This document shows positions 52,579 through 61,945 of a DNA stretch of 64,000 nt, piece by piece. Below the pieces are notes generated by a model that was given only the letters and a program-made list of their open reading frames with translations, made no database searches and was not told where the DNA came from. This DNA is from Ralstonia sp. 25mfcol4.1 (GTDB taxonomy: Bacteria > Pseudomonadota > Gammaproteobacteria > Burkholderiales > Burkholderiaceae), in the NCBI RefSeq assembly GCF_900104095.1, contig NZ_FNJO01000011.1, positions 124,001 to 188,000 on the forward strand, read 5' to 3'. The position numbers and the translations under genes were made by a program. Within the stretch, counting starts at the first letter, position 1. Every line of letters begins with the position of its first letter.

Positions 52579-54855
52579 ATGCCAGGCACCGCCACCGACC
52601 CGATCGACGATCCTGCCCCGACGGCCGCACAGTCCACGCCGCCCGCCACGACTGGCGGCAAGCCGGCGGGGCGCGGCGCGGCCAGGGCCGATGCCAAAGG
52701 TGATGCCAAGGCCGGCCAAAAGGGCGGCGACAAGGCCGGTGAAAAGGCCGGTGAAAAGGCCGGCGAAAGGGCCGGCGACAAGCCCAAGCCGTCGTCGGCC
52801 GTGGCCCGGCTGGCCAAGCTGGGCCTGCGGCGGCCGGTCGACCTGGTGTTGCACCTGCCGCTGCGCTACGAGGACGAAACCACGCTGGAGCCAATCCGCG
52901 ACGCCATCCGCCGTGCCGGCATGGGGCTGGCTGCGCAGGTCGAAGGCGAGGTGGTGTCGAATGAGGTGACGTTCCGCCCGCGCCGCCAGCTGGTGGTCAA
53001 GATCGCCGACGAAACCGGCGAACTGACGCTGCGCTTCATCAATTTCTACGGCAGCCAGACTAAGCAGATGGCCGAAGGCGTGCGCCTGCGCGTGCGCGGC
53101 GAGATTCGCGGGGGCTTCTTCGGCGCCGAAATGGTCCATCCCACGGTACGGCCGATCACGCCCGACGAACCGCTGCCCGACCGCCTGACGCCGGTCTATC
53201 CGGCCACGGCCGGCATTTCGCAGGCCTATCTGCGCAAGGCCATCGGCGGGGCGATGTCGCGCACGCCGATGCCGGAGACCCTGCCCCAGGCCATCCTGCG
53301 CGGACCGCTGGCGCCGCTGAAGCTGACCCCGCTGATCGACTGCCTGCGCCTGCTGCACAACCCGCCGCCGCAGGAAAGCGAGGCCGCGCTGGCAGATCGC
53401 TCTCATCCGGCCTGGGTCCGCATCAAGTTCGACGAACTGCTGGCGCAGCAGATCTCGCTGCGCCGCTCGCAGGCCGCGCGCAAGGAAAAGAACGCCCCGT
53501 CGATGCCGCGCCGCGCGGACGGCCTGCTGACGCGCTTCCTGGCGGCGCTGCCGTTCCGGCTGACCGGGGCGCAGCAACGCGTGGTGGAGGAAATCGCCGC
53601 CGACATGGCGCTGCCGCACCCGATGCACCGGCTGTTGCAGGGCGACGTGGGCAGCGGCAAGACCATCGTGGCCGCGTTGGCCGCCTGCCAGGCCATCGAC
53701 GCGGGTTACCAGGCCGCGCTGATGGCGCCGACCGAAATCCTGGCCGAACAGCACTACCGCAAGTTGTCGGCCTGGCTGGAGCCGCTGGGCGTGCCCGTGG
53801 CGTGGCTGGCCGGCAGCCTCAAGACGAAGGCCAAGCGCGAAGCCGTGGCGCGGGCCGAATCGGGCGAGGCCCGGCTGGTGATCGGCACGCACGCGCTGAT
53901 CCAGGACGGCGTGAAGTTCGCCAACCTTGGCCTGGCCGTGGTCGACGAGCAGCACCGCTTTGGCGTGGCGCAGCGGCTGGCGCTGCGCGGCAAGGCGGCC
54001 GAAGGCGACGCGCCGGCGCCGGTCGACGAAAAGGTGCCCCACCAGCTGATGATGTCGGCCACGCCCATTCCGCGCACGCTGGCGATGACCTACTACGCCG
54101 ACCTGGACGTGTCGGTGATCGACGAATTGCCGCCGGGCCGCACCCCGATCGTGACGCGGCTGGTCAACGATGCACGCCGCGACGAGGTGATCGAGCGCGT
54201 GCACCATGCGGCTGCCGAAGGGCGCCAGGTCTACTGGGTGTGTCCGCTGATCGAGGAAAGCGAGGCGCTGCAGCTGCAGACCGCCGTGGAGACCTTCGAG
54301 ACGCTGGTGGCCGCGCTGCCCGACCTGCGCGTGGGCCTGGTCCATGGCCGCCTGCCGCCGGCCGAGAAGGCGGCCGTGATGGACGATTTCAGCGCCAACC
54401 GCCTGCAGGTGCTGGTGGCCACGACCGTGATCGAAGTGGGCGTGGATGTCCCCAATGCATCGCTCATGGTGATCGAGCATGCCGAGCGTTTCGGCCTGGC
54501 GCAGTTGCACCAGCTGCGTGGTCGCGTGGGCCGTGGCAGCGCGGAATCGGTTTGCCTGCTGATGTACCAGGCGCCGTTGTCACCCACGGCGCGCGAACGC
54601 CTGGCGACGATGCGCGAGACGACCGACGGCTTTGAAATCGCCCGGCGCGACTTGCAGATCCGGGGTCCGGGCGAATTCCTGGGGGCGCGGCAGTCGGGAG
54701 AGGCCATGTTGCGCTTTGCCGACCTGGAGACCGACGCCTGGCTGGTCGATTACGCCCAGGAAGCCGCCGAACAGATGCTGGACCGGTTTCCGGAGGCGGT
54801 GGAAGCACATTTATTGCGCTGGCTTGGCGGGCGCGAGCACTTTCTCAAGGCTTAG
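52579..54855 (+). CDS. recG: ATP-dependent DNA helicase RecG
   Basis: Branch-migration helicase that remodels stalled forks and Holliday junctions. The 758-residue product has an N-terminal ~70-residue Ala/Gly/Lys-rich tail with four AGEK-like repeats, then the wedge domain (LHLPLRYEDETTLEPIRDA), Walker A LLQGDVGSGKTIVAALA, DEQH box VVDEQHRFG, SATPIPRTLAMTYYADL, and TTVIEVGVDVPNASLMV with QLRGRVGRG. The start is uncertain; ATG at 52546 would add 11 residues. oxyR follows, a conserved neighbour pairing. Confidence 0.95.
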   Translation: MPGTATDPIDDPAPTAAQSTPPATTGGKPAGRGAARADAKGDAKAGQKGGDKAGEKAGEKAGERAGDKPKPSSAVARLAKLGLRRPVDLVLHLPLRYEDETTLEPIRDAIRRAGMGLAAQVEGEVVSNEVTFRPRRQLVVKIADETGELTLRFINFYGSQTKQMAEGVRLRVRGEIRGGFFGAEMVHPTVRPITPDEPLPDRLTPVYPATAGISQAYLRKAIGGAMSRTPMPETLPQAILRGPLAPLKLTPLIDCLRLLHNPPPQESEAALADRSHPAWVRIKFDELLAQQISLRRSQAARKEKNAPSMPRRADGLLTRFLAALPFRLTGAQQRVVEEIAADMALPHPMHRLLQGDVGSGKTIVAALAACQAIDAGYQAALMAPTEILAEQHYRKLSAWLEPLGVPVAWLAGSLKTKAKREAVARAESGEARLVIGTHALIQDGVKFANLGLAVVDEQHRFGVAQRLALRGKAAEGDAPAPVDEKVPHQLMMSATPIPRTLAMTYYADLDVSVIDELPPGRTPIVTRLVNDARRDEVIERVHHAAAEGRQVYWVCPLIEESEALQLQTAVETFETLVAALPDLRVGLVHGRLPPAEKAAVMDDFSANRLQVLVATTVIEVGVDVPNASLMVIEHAERFGLAQLHQLRGRVGRGSAESVCLLMYQAPLSPTARERLATMRETTDGFEIARRDLQIRGPGEFLGARQSGEAMLRFADLETDAWLVDYAQEAAEQMLDRFPEAVEAHLLRWLGGREHFLKA
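52735..52782 (+). repeat. Four 12-bp tandem repeats in the recG 5' end
   Basis: Units of GCCGGTGAAAAG with slight variation repeat four times and encode AGEK, AGEK, AGER and AGDK. Repeat length is a multiple of three, so copy changes preserve frame. Confidence 0.75.
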
Positions 54856-54978
54856 CAGCCTTCAGGGCGAGTTGTCTGATGCGTCAGTAAAAGTGGTGCA
54901 TGCCTGACATTGCGTCGCCGATCTGACAGACGACACAATCGAAGCTAAAATCTATCGCCTAACCGGATTTGATTAATC

Positions 54979-55935
54979 ATGACGCTCACCGAACTCAAGT
55001 ACATCGTCGCCGTAGCGCGCGAGCGCCATTTCGGCCGGGCGGCCGAGGCGTGCTTCGTTTCGCAGCCGACGCTGTCGGTTGCCATCAAGAAGCTGGAAGA
55101 CGAGCTCACCGTGCAGATTTTCGAGCGCGGCACGTCCGAGGTGTCCGTGACGGCCATCGGCGAACAGATCGTGGCGCAGGCCCAGCGCGTGCTGGAGCAG
55201 ACCATGGCGATTCGTGAAATCGCCAAGCAGGGCAAGGATCCGCTGGCCGGACCGCTGCGCGTGGGCGTGATCTACACGATCGGGCCGTACCTGTTGCCGG
55301 CGCTGGTCAAGCAGATGATCGACACCGTGCCGCAGATGCCGCTGATGCTGCAGGAAAACTACACGAACAAGCTGATCGAGCTGCTCAAGCAGGGCGAAAT
55401 CGACTGCGCGATCATGGCCGAGCCGTTCCCGGATTCGGGCCTGACGGTGCGTCCGCTCTATGACGAGCCGTTCGTGGTGGCCGTGCCGCGGGGGCACAAG
55501 CTGGCCGAGCAGACCAAGGTGGACCCGGACGAACTGAAGCAGCAGACCATGCTGCTGCTGGGCAGCGGCCATTGCTTCCGCGATCACGTGCTGGGCGTTT
55601 GTCCGGAGCTGTCGCGCTTCTCGCAGGCGGCAGACGGCATCCAGAAGACGTTCGAGGGCTCGTCGCTCGAAACCATCCGCCACATGGTGGCCAGCGGCGT
55701 GGGCATCACCGTGCTGCCGCGCACGTCGGTGCCCGATCTCAAGCCGCGCAACGACATGCTGTCGTATGTGCCGTTTGCCGAGCCCGTGCCCGACCGCCGT
55801 GTGGTGCTGGCCTGGCGCAAGAGCTTCACGCGCCTGCCCGCCATGGAGGCGCTGGCCAACGCCGTGACGGCGTGCGATCTGCCCGGCGTGCGCAAGCTCA
55901 GCAGCACACAGGCCGAGGAAGCCGTGGCGGCCTGA
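54979..55935 (+). CDS. oxyR: Hydrogen-peroxide regulator OxyR
   Basis: A 318-residue LysR-type sensor of peroxide. The HTH lies at about 18-37 (HFGRAAEACFVSQPTLSVAI), and the redox cysteines Cys199 and Cys208 (SGHCFRD...GVCPE) sit at the same numbers as in E. coli OxyR. LPRTSVPDLKPRND and the C-terminus follow the family. A TAAAAT element about 25 bp upstream may be its -10. dps lies 500 bp downstream with a candidate OxyR operator between. Confidence 0.95.
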   Translation: MTLTELKYIVAVARERHFGRAAEACFVSQPTLSVAIKKLEDELTVQIFERGTSEVSVTAIGEQIVAQAQRVLEQTMAIREIAKQGKDPLAGPLRVGVIYTIGPYLLPALVKQMIDTVPQMPLMLQENYTNKLIELLKQGEIDCAIMAEPFPDSGLTVRPLYDEPFVVAVPRGHKLAEQTKVDPDELKQQTMLLLGSGHCFRDHVLGVCPELSRFSQAADGIQKTFEGSSLETIRHMVASGVGITVLPRTSVPDLKPRNDMLSYVPFAEPVPDRRVVLAWRKSFTRLPAMEALANAVTACDLPGVRKLSSTQAEEAVAA

Positions 55936-56041
55936 TTTGCCAGCGCCGGCAATGACATCGAATGGCAGGGGGAACCCTGCCGTTTTGCTTTGGGTGCCGT
56001 ATTCTCCACCCGTGAAGCAATCCCATACCTGGCACAGGGAT

Positions 56042-56093
56042 ATAGTCACGCGCTATTCGATAGGTTGAAATTATCAAATAGCCACATCGATAG
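56042..56093 (+). promoter_or_regulatory. Candidate OxyR binding array
   Basis: Six ATAG/CTAT-type tetramers occur within 52 bp: ATAG 56042, CTAT 56053, ATAG 56060, TTAT 56071, ATAG 56078, ATAG 56090. The first two pairs are ATAG-N7-CTAT and ATAG-N7-TTAT, the half-site pattern of the OxyR consensus. Spacing between the pairs is 3 bp rather than the consensus 7, so the fit is partial. It lies 83 bp before a small membrane ORF and about 350 bp before dps. Confidence 0.5.
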
Positions 56094-56175
56094 CGCGGAA
56101 TTAGACTTCTTCCATCGGTCGTGGGGCACGTCAGGCGGATGTGCCGGACCCCCGGAAACCAGTTGGAGAATCGTC

Positions 56176-56361
56176 ATGGCAATGCTGAATCTTTTCGTGA
56201 GCGAATTCCGGCAGCTCAAGGCCGACGCGGCGCGCGACGGCGGCGCCGGACGGCTGCACCGCAAGGTGGTGCGCAAGGAAATCGGCATGGCCGTCGTTGC
56301 CCTGGGCGCGATGGTCATGTTCCTCGATGCGGCCCGGGGCCTGTCCGTCCTTGTGACTTGA
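56176..56361 (+). CDS. Small single-span membrane protein of unknown function
   Basis: A 61-residue ORF with a plausible ribosome-binding site (TTGGAGAA). The N-terminal half is basic and hydrophilic (VSEFRQLKADAARDGG, then RLHRKVVRKE); the C-terminal half is one hydrophobic segment (IGMAVVALGAMVMFLDAARG). I do not recognise a family. It sits between oxyR and dps, directly after the ATAG/CTAT array, so peroxide regulation is possible. Small size keeps confidence modest. Confidence 0.55.
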   Translation: MAMLNLFVSEFRQLKADAARDGGAGRLHRKVVRKEIGMAVVALGAMVMFLDAARGLSVLVT

Positions 56362-56444
56362 ACCTGATACGATAATGGCCGCTGCTCGTCCGTGTAGCGC
56401 GGGCGGTCGATCCTCGTGGCCAGACCAGAATGGAGCTTAGAAAA

Positions 56445-56930
56445 ATGGCAAAGAAGAATGAGATGAGCGTGAACATCGGTATTTCGGACAAGGACCGCAA
56501 GAAGATCGCGGAAGGCCTGAGCAAGCTGCTGGCTGACACCTACACCCTCTATCTCAAGACCCACAACTTCCACTGGAACGTGACGGGCCCGATGTTCAAC
56601 ACGCTGCATACCATGTTCGAGACGCAGTACACCGAACTGGCGCTGGCGGTTGACGCGATTGCCGAGCGCATTCGCGCGCTGGGCTACCCGGCACCGGGCA
56701 CCTACAAGGAATACGCGAAGCTGTCGTCGATCGCCGAGGAAGAGGGCGTGCCCGAAGCCACCGAGATGATCCGCAAGCTCGTGGAAGGCCAGGAGGCCGT
56801 GGTGCGCACCGCTCGTTCGCTGTTCGCGGTGATCGACGCTGCCGGCGACGAGCCGTCGGCCGACCTGCTGACCCAGCGCATGCAGACGCACGAAAAGACC
56901 GCGTGGATGCTGCGCTCGCTGCTGGCCTGA
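56445..56930 (+). CDS. dps: DNA-protecting ferritin-like protein Dps
   Basis: Dps forms 12-mer cages that bind DNA and oxidise iron with peroxide. The 160-residue product carries the inter-subunit ferroxidase ligands His43 ([11 protein letters not shown]), His55, Asp70 and Glu74, offset by a constant eight from E. coli Dps. The Lys-rich N-terminus (MAKKNEM) may contact DNA. Closeness to oxyR and the ATAG/CTAT array suggests OxyR control. Followed by a strong terminator. Confidence 0.95.
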   Translation: MAKKNEMSVNIGISDKDRKKIAEGLSKLLADTYTLYLKTHNFHWNVTGPMFNTLHTMFETQYTELALAVDAIAERIRALGYPAPGTYKEYAKLSSIAEEEGVPEATEMIRKLVEGQEAVVRTARSLFAVIDAAGDEPSADLLTQRMQTHEKTAWMLRSLLA

Positions 56931-56966
56931 TTCCGGCCATGCCGCACACCGGTTGAACCGGTACGA

Positions 56967-56997
56967 CGCGCCTTCGGCATGCCGAAGGCGCGTTTTT
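56967..56997 (+). terminator. Terminator after dps
   Basis: CGCGCCTTCGGCA / TGCCGAAGGCGCG is a perfect palindrome followed by TTTTT. Confidence 0.85.
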
Positions 56998-57048
56998 GCT
57001 TTGTATTGCCGGTAGTATTGCCGGAAGTTTCGTCAGAAGTCCGCCGCC

Positions 57049-57933
57049 ATGTCCCATCCCTCCGCCGCCCCCCATCATCCGAGCCGTCTTGCGCTGTATG
57101 CGCGACTTGTGCGCATCGACAAGCCAATCGGCACGCTGCTGCTGCTGTGGCCCACGCTGTGGGCGATGTGGATGGCCGCCGGCGGGCCGCCGTCCTGGCA
57201 GATTTTCTGGATCTTCTTCGCCGGCACGTTCCTGATGCGCTCGGCGGGCTGCGCCATCAACGACTGGGCCGATCGCGATTTCGACAAGCACGTGAAGCGC
57301 ACGAAGGAGCGGCCGCTGACCGCCGGGCTGATCGCCAGCTGGGAAGCCCTGGCCGTGGCCGCTGTGCTGGCGCTGATCGCGTTCGCGCTGATTTTGCCGC
57401 TCAACGGGCTGACCAAATGGCTGGCCGTGGTGGCGGCGGTGCTGGCCGGAACCTACCCATTCTTCAAGCGGTTCTTTGCGATTCCGCAGGCGTACCTGGG
57501 CATCGCCTTCGGGTTTGGCATTCCGATGTCGTTCGCCGCCATCCAGGGCGAGGTGCCTGCCGTGGCCTGGCTGATGCTGCTGGGCAATGTGTTCTGGGCG
57601 GTGGCCTACGACACGGCCTATGCGATGGTCGATCGTGACGACGACCTGCTGCTCGGCATGAAGACGTCGGCCATCACGTTCGGACGCTTCGACGTGGCGG
57701 CGATCATGATCTGCTACGCGGCCTTTCTGGCGCTGATGGCCTGGGCCGGCACGCTGCTGGGCCTGGGCTGGGCCTACTACGCGGGGCTGGCGGCGGCCGC
57801 CGTGCTGGCGGGTTACCACTACACGCTGATCCGCGAGCGGGACCGCATGAAGTGCTTTGCCGCCTTCCGGCACAACAACTGGCTGGGCGCCTGCGTGTTT
57901 GCGGGCACCTTTGCGGCTTACCTGCTGAAATAG
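57049..57933 (+). CDS. ubiA: 4-hydroxybenzoate octaprenyltransferase
   Basis: Attaches the polyprenyl tail to 4-hydroxybenzoate in ubiquinone synthesis. The 294-residue membrane protein has about eight or nine hydrophobic segments, the first Asp-rich motif in [24 protein letters not shown] (NDWADRDFD, near 68-76) and the second in [20 protein letters not shown]. Motifs and size are typical. Two GTATTGCCGG direct repeats lie just upstream (about 57003-57026). Confidence 0.96.
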   Translation: MSHPSAAPHHPSRLALYARLVRIDKPIGTLLLLWPTLWAMWMAAGGPPSWQIFWIFFAGTFLMRSAGCAINDWADRDFDKHVKRTKERPLTAGLIASWEALAVAAVLALIAFALILPLNGLTKWLAVVAAVLAGTYPFFKRFFAIPQAYLGIAFGFGIPMSFAAIQGEVPAVAWLMLLGNVFWAVAYDTAYAMVDRDDDLLLGMKTSAITFGRFDVAAIMICYAAFLALMAWAGTLLGLGWAYYAGLAAAAVLAGYHYTLIRERDRMKCFAAFRHNNWLGACVFAGTFAAYLLK

Positions 57934-57984
57934 ACCTGTCGTTTTCTCCGCTGGCCCATGAAACGGGCGAGCGGAGAAATCACG

Positions 57985-58803
57985 TCAATCCTTGCCGAAC
58001 TCGGCACCCATCTCGCGTCCGCGCGTGGCGGCGGCATGCATGGCCTTGACGAAGGCGTCCTTCATGCCGCTGGCGTCCATCGCCGTCAAGGCGGCATAGG
58101 TGGTGCCGCCCTTGGACGTGACGCGCTCGCGCAGCGTGGCCACCGGCTCGGGCGATTCGGCCGCCAGCGCCGCCGCGCCGCGGAACGTTTCCACGGCCAG
58201 TTGGCGGCCCTGGTCGGCGGACAATCCCATTTCCACCGCCGCGCGCTCCATCGCTTCCACAAAATAGAACACGTAGGCCGGCCCGCTGCCCGAGATCGCG
58301 GTGACGGCGTCGATCTGGTCGTCATTGTCCACCCAGACGCACTGGCCGACGGCTTCGGCCACGGCCGTGGCGATATCTCGGTCGGTGCCGGACAGCCCCG
58401 GGGCTGCGGCCAGGCCGGTCATGCCCATGCCGGCCAGCGCAGGCGTGTTCGGCATGGCGCGCACCAGACGGCTGCGGCCCAGCCAGCGGGCCAGGTCCTG
58501 CAGCCGGATGCCGGCCGCGACGCTGATGATGAGGTTGTCGGTCAGCAGCGGCGCAAGCGGGGCGATGGCATCGCGGAACTGCTGCGGCTTGACGGCCAGC
58601 ACGATCACGTTGCTGGCGCCAAAGGCGGCATCGGGCGCAGCCAGCGCCTTGACGCCGCTCTGGGCCAGACGCTGGCGGGCATCTTCCGAGGGGTCGACCA
58701 CGCGGATCGAGCCGGCCGGCACGCCACGGGCCACCAGGCCGCCGATCAGGGCGGAGGCCATGTTGCCGCCGCCGAGGAAGCCGAAGGTGAGGGAATCGAG
58801 CAT
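57985..58803 (-). CDS. proC: Pyrroline-5-carboxylate reductase
   Basis: Final step of proline synthesis, reducing P5C with NAD(P)H. The 272-residue product has the Rossmann start FGFLGGGNMASALIGGLVARG (loop GGGNMA), VLAVKPQQF near 79, RAMPNTPALAGMGMTG near 120 and the C-terminal signature TAISGSGPAYVFYFVEAM with VTSKGGTTYAAL. The ATG at 58803 gives the family N-terminus. It forms a minus-strand pair after yggS. Confidence 0.96.
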   Translation of the reverse strand: MLDSLTFGFLGGGNMASALIGGLVARGVPAGSIRVVDPSEDARQRLAQSGVKALAAPDAAFGASNVIVLAVKPQQFRDAIAPLAPLLTDNLIISVAAGIRLQDLARWLGRSRLVRAMPNTPALAGMGMTGLAAAPGLSGTDRDIATAVAEAVGQCVWVDNDDQIDAVTAISGSGPAYVFYFVEAMERAAVEMGLSADQGRQLAVETFRGAAALAAESPEPVATLRERVTSKGGTTYAALTAMDASGMKDAFVKAMHAAATRGREMGAEFGKD

Positions 58804-58895
58804 CAAGTTTCCTGGTATGCCGGCGCGATACATGTCGGCCAGCGTTTTTTATGTCATGGGGTGCGAAAGACCGGCGCGGACCCTGCCGGGGGCCA

Positions 58896-59585
58896 TCAGC
58901 TCCGCGCGCCGAAAATCGCGGTGCCGATACGCACCAGCGTGGCGCCCTCGGCAATGGCCGCGTCCATGTCGGCGGACATGCCCATCGAGAGCGTGTCCAC
59001 GTTTAGCCCGGATTGCCGCAGTTGATCAAGCAACGCACGGAGGGCGGCAAATGGTTGACGCTGGGCGGCAGGGTCGGCCGCCGGCGCCGGAATGGCCATC
59101 AGGCCGCGCAGCTGCAGGTTCGGCAGCGCCGCGATGGCCTGGGCCAGCGCCGGCACCTCGGCCGGCGCCACACCGCTCTTGGTGTCCTCGTTGCTGATAT
59201 TGACCTGCAGGCAGACCTGCAGCGGCGGCAGCCCGGCCGGACGCTGGGCAGACAGCCGCTCGGCGATCTTCAGCCGGTCGATGGCATGGACCCAGTCGAA
59301 CTGCTCGGCCACCGGCCGCGTCTTGTTGCTTTGGAGGGGGCCGATGAAATGCCACTGGATCTGGCCGCGCAGGGCGTCCAGCGTGGCAATCTTTTCCACC
59401 CCTTCCTGGACGTAGTTCTCGCCGAAAGCCCGCTGGCCGGCGTCGAAGGCCTCGCGGATCCGATCCGCAGAAACCGTCTTGGAAACCGCCAGCAATGTGA
59501 CATCGGCAGGTGCCCGGCCGGCATGTTGTGCGGCCGCCGCGATGTCATTTTTCACGGCTTGCAAGTTGGCGGCGATTACAGACAT
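58896..59585 (-). CDS. yggS: PLP homeostasis protein (YggS/PROSC family)
   Basis: A 229-residue PLP-binding alpha/beta-barrel protein without known catalysis, involved in vitamin B6 and amino-acid balance. The PLP Lys is in TLLAVSKTVSADRI (near 36-38), followed by FGENYVQEG, WHFIGPLQSNKTR and the C-terminal LSMGMSADMDAAIAEGATLVRIGTAIFG. The yggS-proC pair diverging from pilT is conserved in many proteobacteria. Confidence 0.95.
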   Translation of the reverse strand: MSVIAANLQAVKNDIAAAAQHAGRAPADVTLLAVSKTVSADRIREAFDAGQRAFGENYVQEGVEKIATLDALRGQIQWHFIGPLQSNKTRPVAEQFDWVHAIDRLKIAERLSAQRPAGLPPLQVCLQVNISNEDTKSGVAPAEVPALAQAIAALPNLQLRGLMAIPAPAADPAAQRQPFAALRALLDQLRQSGLNVDTLSMGMSADMDAAIAEGATLVRIGTAIFGARS

Positions 59586-59697
59586 AATCCAGCGGAAATA
59601 TTCGAAGAAGTACAACTAGAAGTACAACAATAAACCTTTGAAGGCCCGGCAAATCGATATTCCCGCCAGGGCCTCTTTTAGGGTGGGGTCATTATAG

Positions 59698-60741
59698 ATG
59701 GACATCGCACAGCTTCTGGCCTTCGCGGTCAAGAACAAGGCATCCGATCTTCACCTTTCGGCCGACATGCCGCCGATGGTGCGTATTCACGGGGACATGC
59801 GCCGCATCAACGTCGCGGCGATGACGCACAAGGACGTCCACGCCATGGTGTACGACATCATGAGCGACGTTCAGCGCAAATCCTATGAAGAACGGCTGGA
59901 AATCGATTTCTCGTTCGAGATCTCGGGCCTGTCCCGTTTCCGGGTCAACGCCTACACCACGCAGCGCGGCTCGGCCGCCGTATTCCGTACCATTCCGTCG
60001 AAGGTGCTGACGCTCGACGACCTGCACGCGCCGGCGGTGTTCGCCGACCTGTGCATGAAGCCGCGCGGGCTGGTGCTGGTGACGGGGCCGACGGGTTCGG
60101 GCAAGTCCACCACGCTGGCGGCGATGGTCGACCATCGCAACGACAACGACATGGGCCACATCCTCACGGTGGAGGACCCGATCGAATTCGTCCACAACTC
60201 GAAGAAGAGCCTGATCAACCAGCGTGAGCTGGGGCCGCACACGCATTCGTTCGCCAACGCACTGCGCTCGGCGCTGCGTGAAGACCCGGACGTGATCCTG
60301 GTGGGCGAATTGCGTGACCTGGAAACGATCCGCCTGGCGCTGACGGCGGCGGAAACCGGCCACCTGGTCTTTGCCACGCTGCACACCAGTTCGGCCGCCA
60401 AGACCATCGACCGGGTGGTGGACGTCTTCCCGCCCGAGGAAAAGGACATGGTCCGGACCATGCTGTCCGAATCGCTGGAGGCCGTGATCTCGCAGACGCT
60501 GCTCAAGACGCGCGACGGCAACGGCCGAACCGCGGCGCACGAGATCATGATCGCCACGCCGGCCATCCGCCACCTGATCCGCGAGAACAAGATCGCGCAG
60601 ATGTACTCGATGATGCAGACGTCCAGCGGCATGGGCATGCAGACGCTGGACCAGTGCCTGGGCGACCTGATCAAGCGCGGCATGATCAACTACAACGATG
60701 CACGGGCGATTGCGAAGAACCCGGACGCATTCATGGGCTAA
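59698..60741 (+). CDS. pilT: Type IV pilus retraction ATPase PilT
   Basis: Hexameric ATPase that pulls pili back for twitching motility. The 347-residue product has the N-terminal PAS-like region with ASDLHLSADMPP, Walker A TGPTGSGKSTT (129-139), the Asp-box EDPIEFVHNSKKSLINQRELG, Walker B VILVGELRDLETI and the AIRNLI-like retraction motif here as PAIRHLIRENK. pilU follows 9 bp later. Confidence 0.97.
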   Translation: MDIAQLLAFAVKNKASDLHLSADMPPMVRIHGDMRRINVAAMTHKDVHAMVYDIMSDVQRKSYEERLEIDFSFEISGLSRFRVNAYTTQRGSAAVFRTIPSKVLTLDDLHAPAVFADLCMKPRGLVLVTGPTGSGKSTTLAAMVDHRNDNDMGHILTVEDPIEFVHNSKKSLINQRELGPHTHSFANALRSALREDPDVILVGELRDLETIRLALTAAETGHLVFATLHTSSAAKTIDRVVDVFPPEEKDMVRTMLSESLEAVISQTLLKTRDGNGRTAAHEIMIATPAIRHLIRENKIAQMYSMMQTSSGMGMQTLDQCLGDLIKRGMINYNDARAIAKNPDAFMG

Positions 60742-60750
60742 GGGGTGATC

Positions 60751-61890
60751 ATGCTCGACCGCGAATCCGCATCGAAGTACATCAACGACCTGCTCGAGCT
60801 GATGGTGAACAACCGCGGCTCGGATCTGTTCATTACCTCCGAATTCCCGCCGGCCATCAAGGTCGACGGCAAGATCACGCCGGTATCGCAGCAGCCGCTG
60901 AACCCGACGCAGGCCCTGGGCCTGGTGCGCTCGATCATGAACGAGCGCCAGGCGAAGGAGTTCGACGACACGCGCGAATGCAACTTCGCGATCACGGCGC
61001 CCAACGCGGGCCGCTTCCGGGTGTCGGCGTTCATCCAGCAGGGCCGCGCCGGCATGGTGGTGCGGACCATCAACACCCGCATCCCGTCGGTGGAAGACCT
61101 GGACCTGCCGCAGTCGCTGCATGAGATCGTGATGTCCAAGCGCGGCCTGGTGATCGTGACCGGCGCCACGGGCTCGGGCAAGTCGACTTCGCTGGCGGCC
61201 ATGCTGGACCACCGCAACGCGCATTCGTACGGCCACATCATCACGATCGAGGACCCGATCGAATACGTGCATGCGCACCAGAACTGCATCGTCACGCAGC
61301 GCGAGGTGGGCATCGATACCGAGTCGTGGCACATCGCGCTGAAGAACACGCTCCGCCAGGCGCCCGACGTGATCCTGATCGGCGAAATCCGCGACCGCGA
61401 GACGATGGAGTACGCGATGCAGTACGCCGAGACGGGCCACCTGTGCCTGGCCACGCTGCACGCGAACAACGCCAACCAGGCCATCGACCGGATCGTCAAC
61501 TTCTTCCCCGAGGAAAAGCGCCAGCAACTGCTGATCGACCTGTCGCTGAACCTGAAGGCGATGATTTCGCAGCGCCTGCTGCCGCGCGCCGGCCGCAAGG
61601 GCCGTGTGCCGGCCGTGGAAATCATGATCGGCACGCCGCTGGTGGCCGACCTGATCTTCAAGGGCGAGATCCACGAGCTCAAGGAAGTCATCAAGAAATC
61701 GCGCGAGCAGGGCATGATCTCGTTCGACCAGGCGCTGTTCGAACTGTACGAGGCCGAGAAGATCACCTACGAGGACGCGCTCAAGAACGCCGACTCGCTG
61801 AACGACCTGCGCCTGATGATCAAGCTCCATGGCGCGCGGCATCGCGACGCCGACCTGGGCGCTGGCACCGAACACCTGAACGTGATCTGA
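60751..61890 (+). CDS. pilU: PilT-dependent pilus ATPase PilU
   Basis: A 379-residue paralogue of PilT that assists retraction. Walker A is TGATGSGKSTS (137-147), the Asp-box TIEDPIEYVHAHQNCIVTQRE and Walker B VILIGEIRDRETM follow. The GTG at 60745 is possible, but the ATG at 60751 has AAGGGG at the right distance, so it is preferred. Co-transcribed with pilT. Confidence 0.96.
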   Translation: MLDRESASKYINDLLELMVNNRGSDLFITSEFPPAIKVDGKITPVSQQPLNPTQALGLVRSIMNERQAKEFDDTRECNFAITAPNAGRFRVSAFIQQGRAGMVVRTINTRIPSVEDLDLPQSLHEIVMSKRGLVIVTGATGSGKSTSLAAMLDHRNAHSYGHIITIEDPIEYVHAHQNCIVTQREVGIDTESWHIALKNTLRQAPDVILIGEIRDRETMEYAMQYAETGHLCLATLHANNANQAIDRIVNFFPEEKRQQLLIDLSLNLKAMISQRLLPRAGRKGRVPAVEIMIGTPLVADLIFKGEIHELKEVIKKSREQGMISFDQALFELYEAEKITYEDALKNADSLNDLRLMIKLHGARHRDADLGAGTEHLNVI

Positions 61891-61945
61891 CGCGGGCGGC
61901 CGGGGCGCGGTATCCTTGCGCCCATTACCTTTCAGGAGACCGACG

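Noticed and set aside
56065-56077. FNR box (TTGA…ATCAA) in the oxyR-dps gap
   Set aside because: The centre is one base too short for the TTGAT-N4-ATCAA consensus, and the ATAG/CTAT pattern explains the region better.
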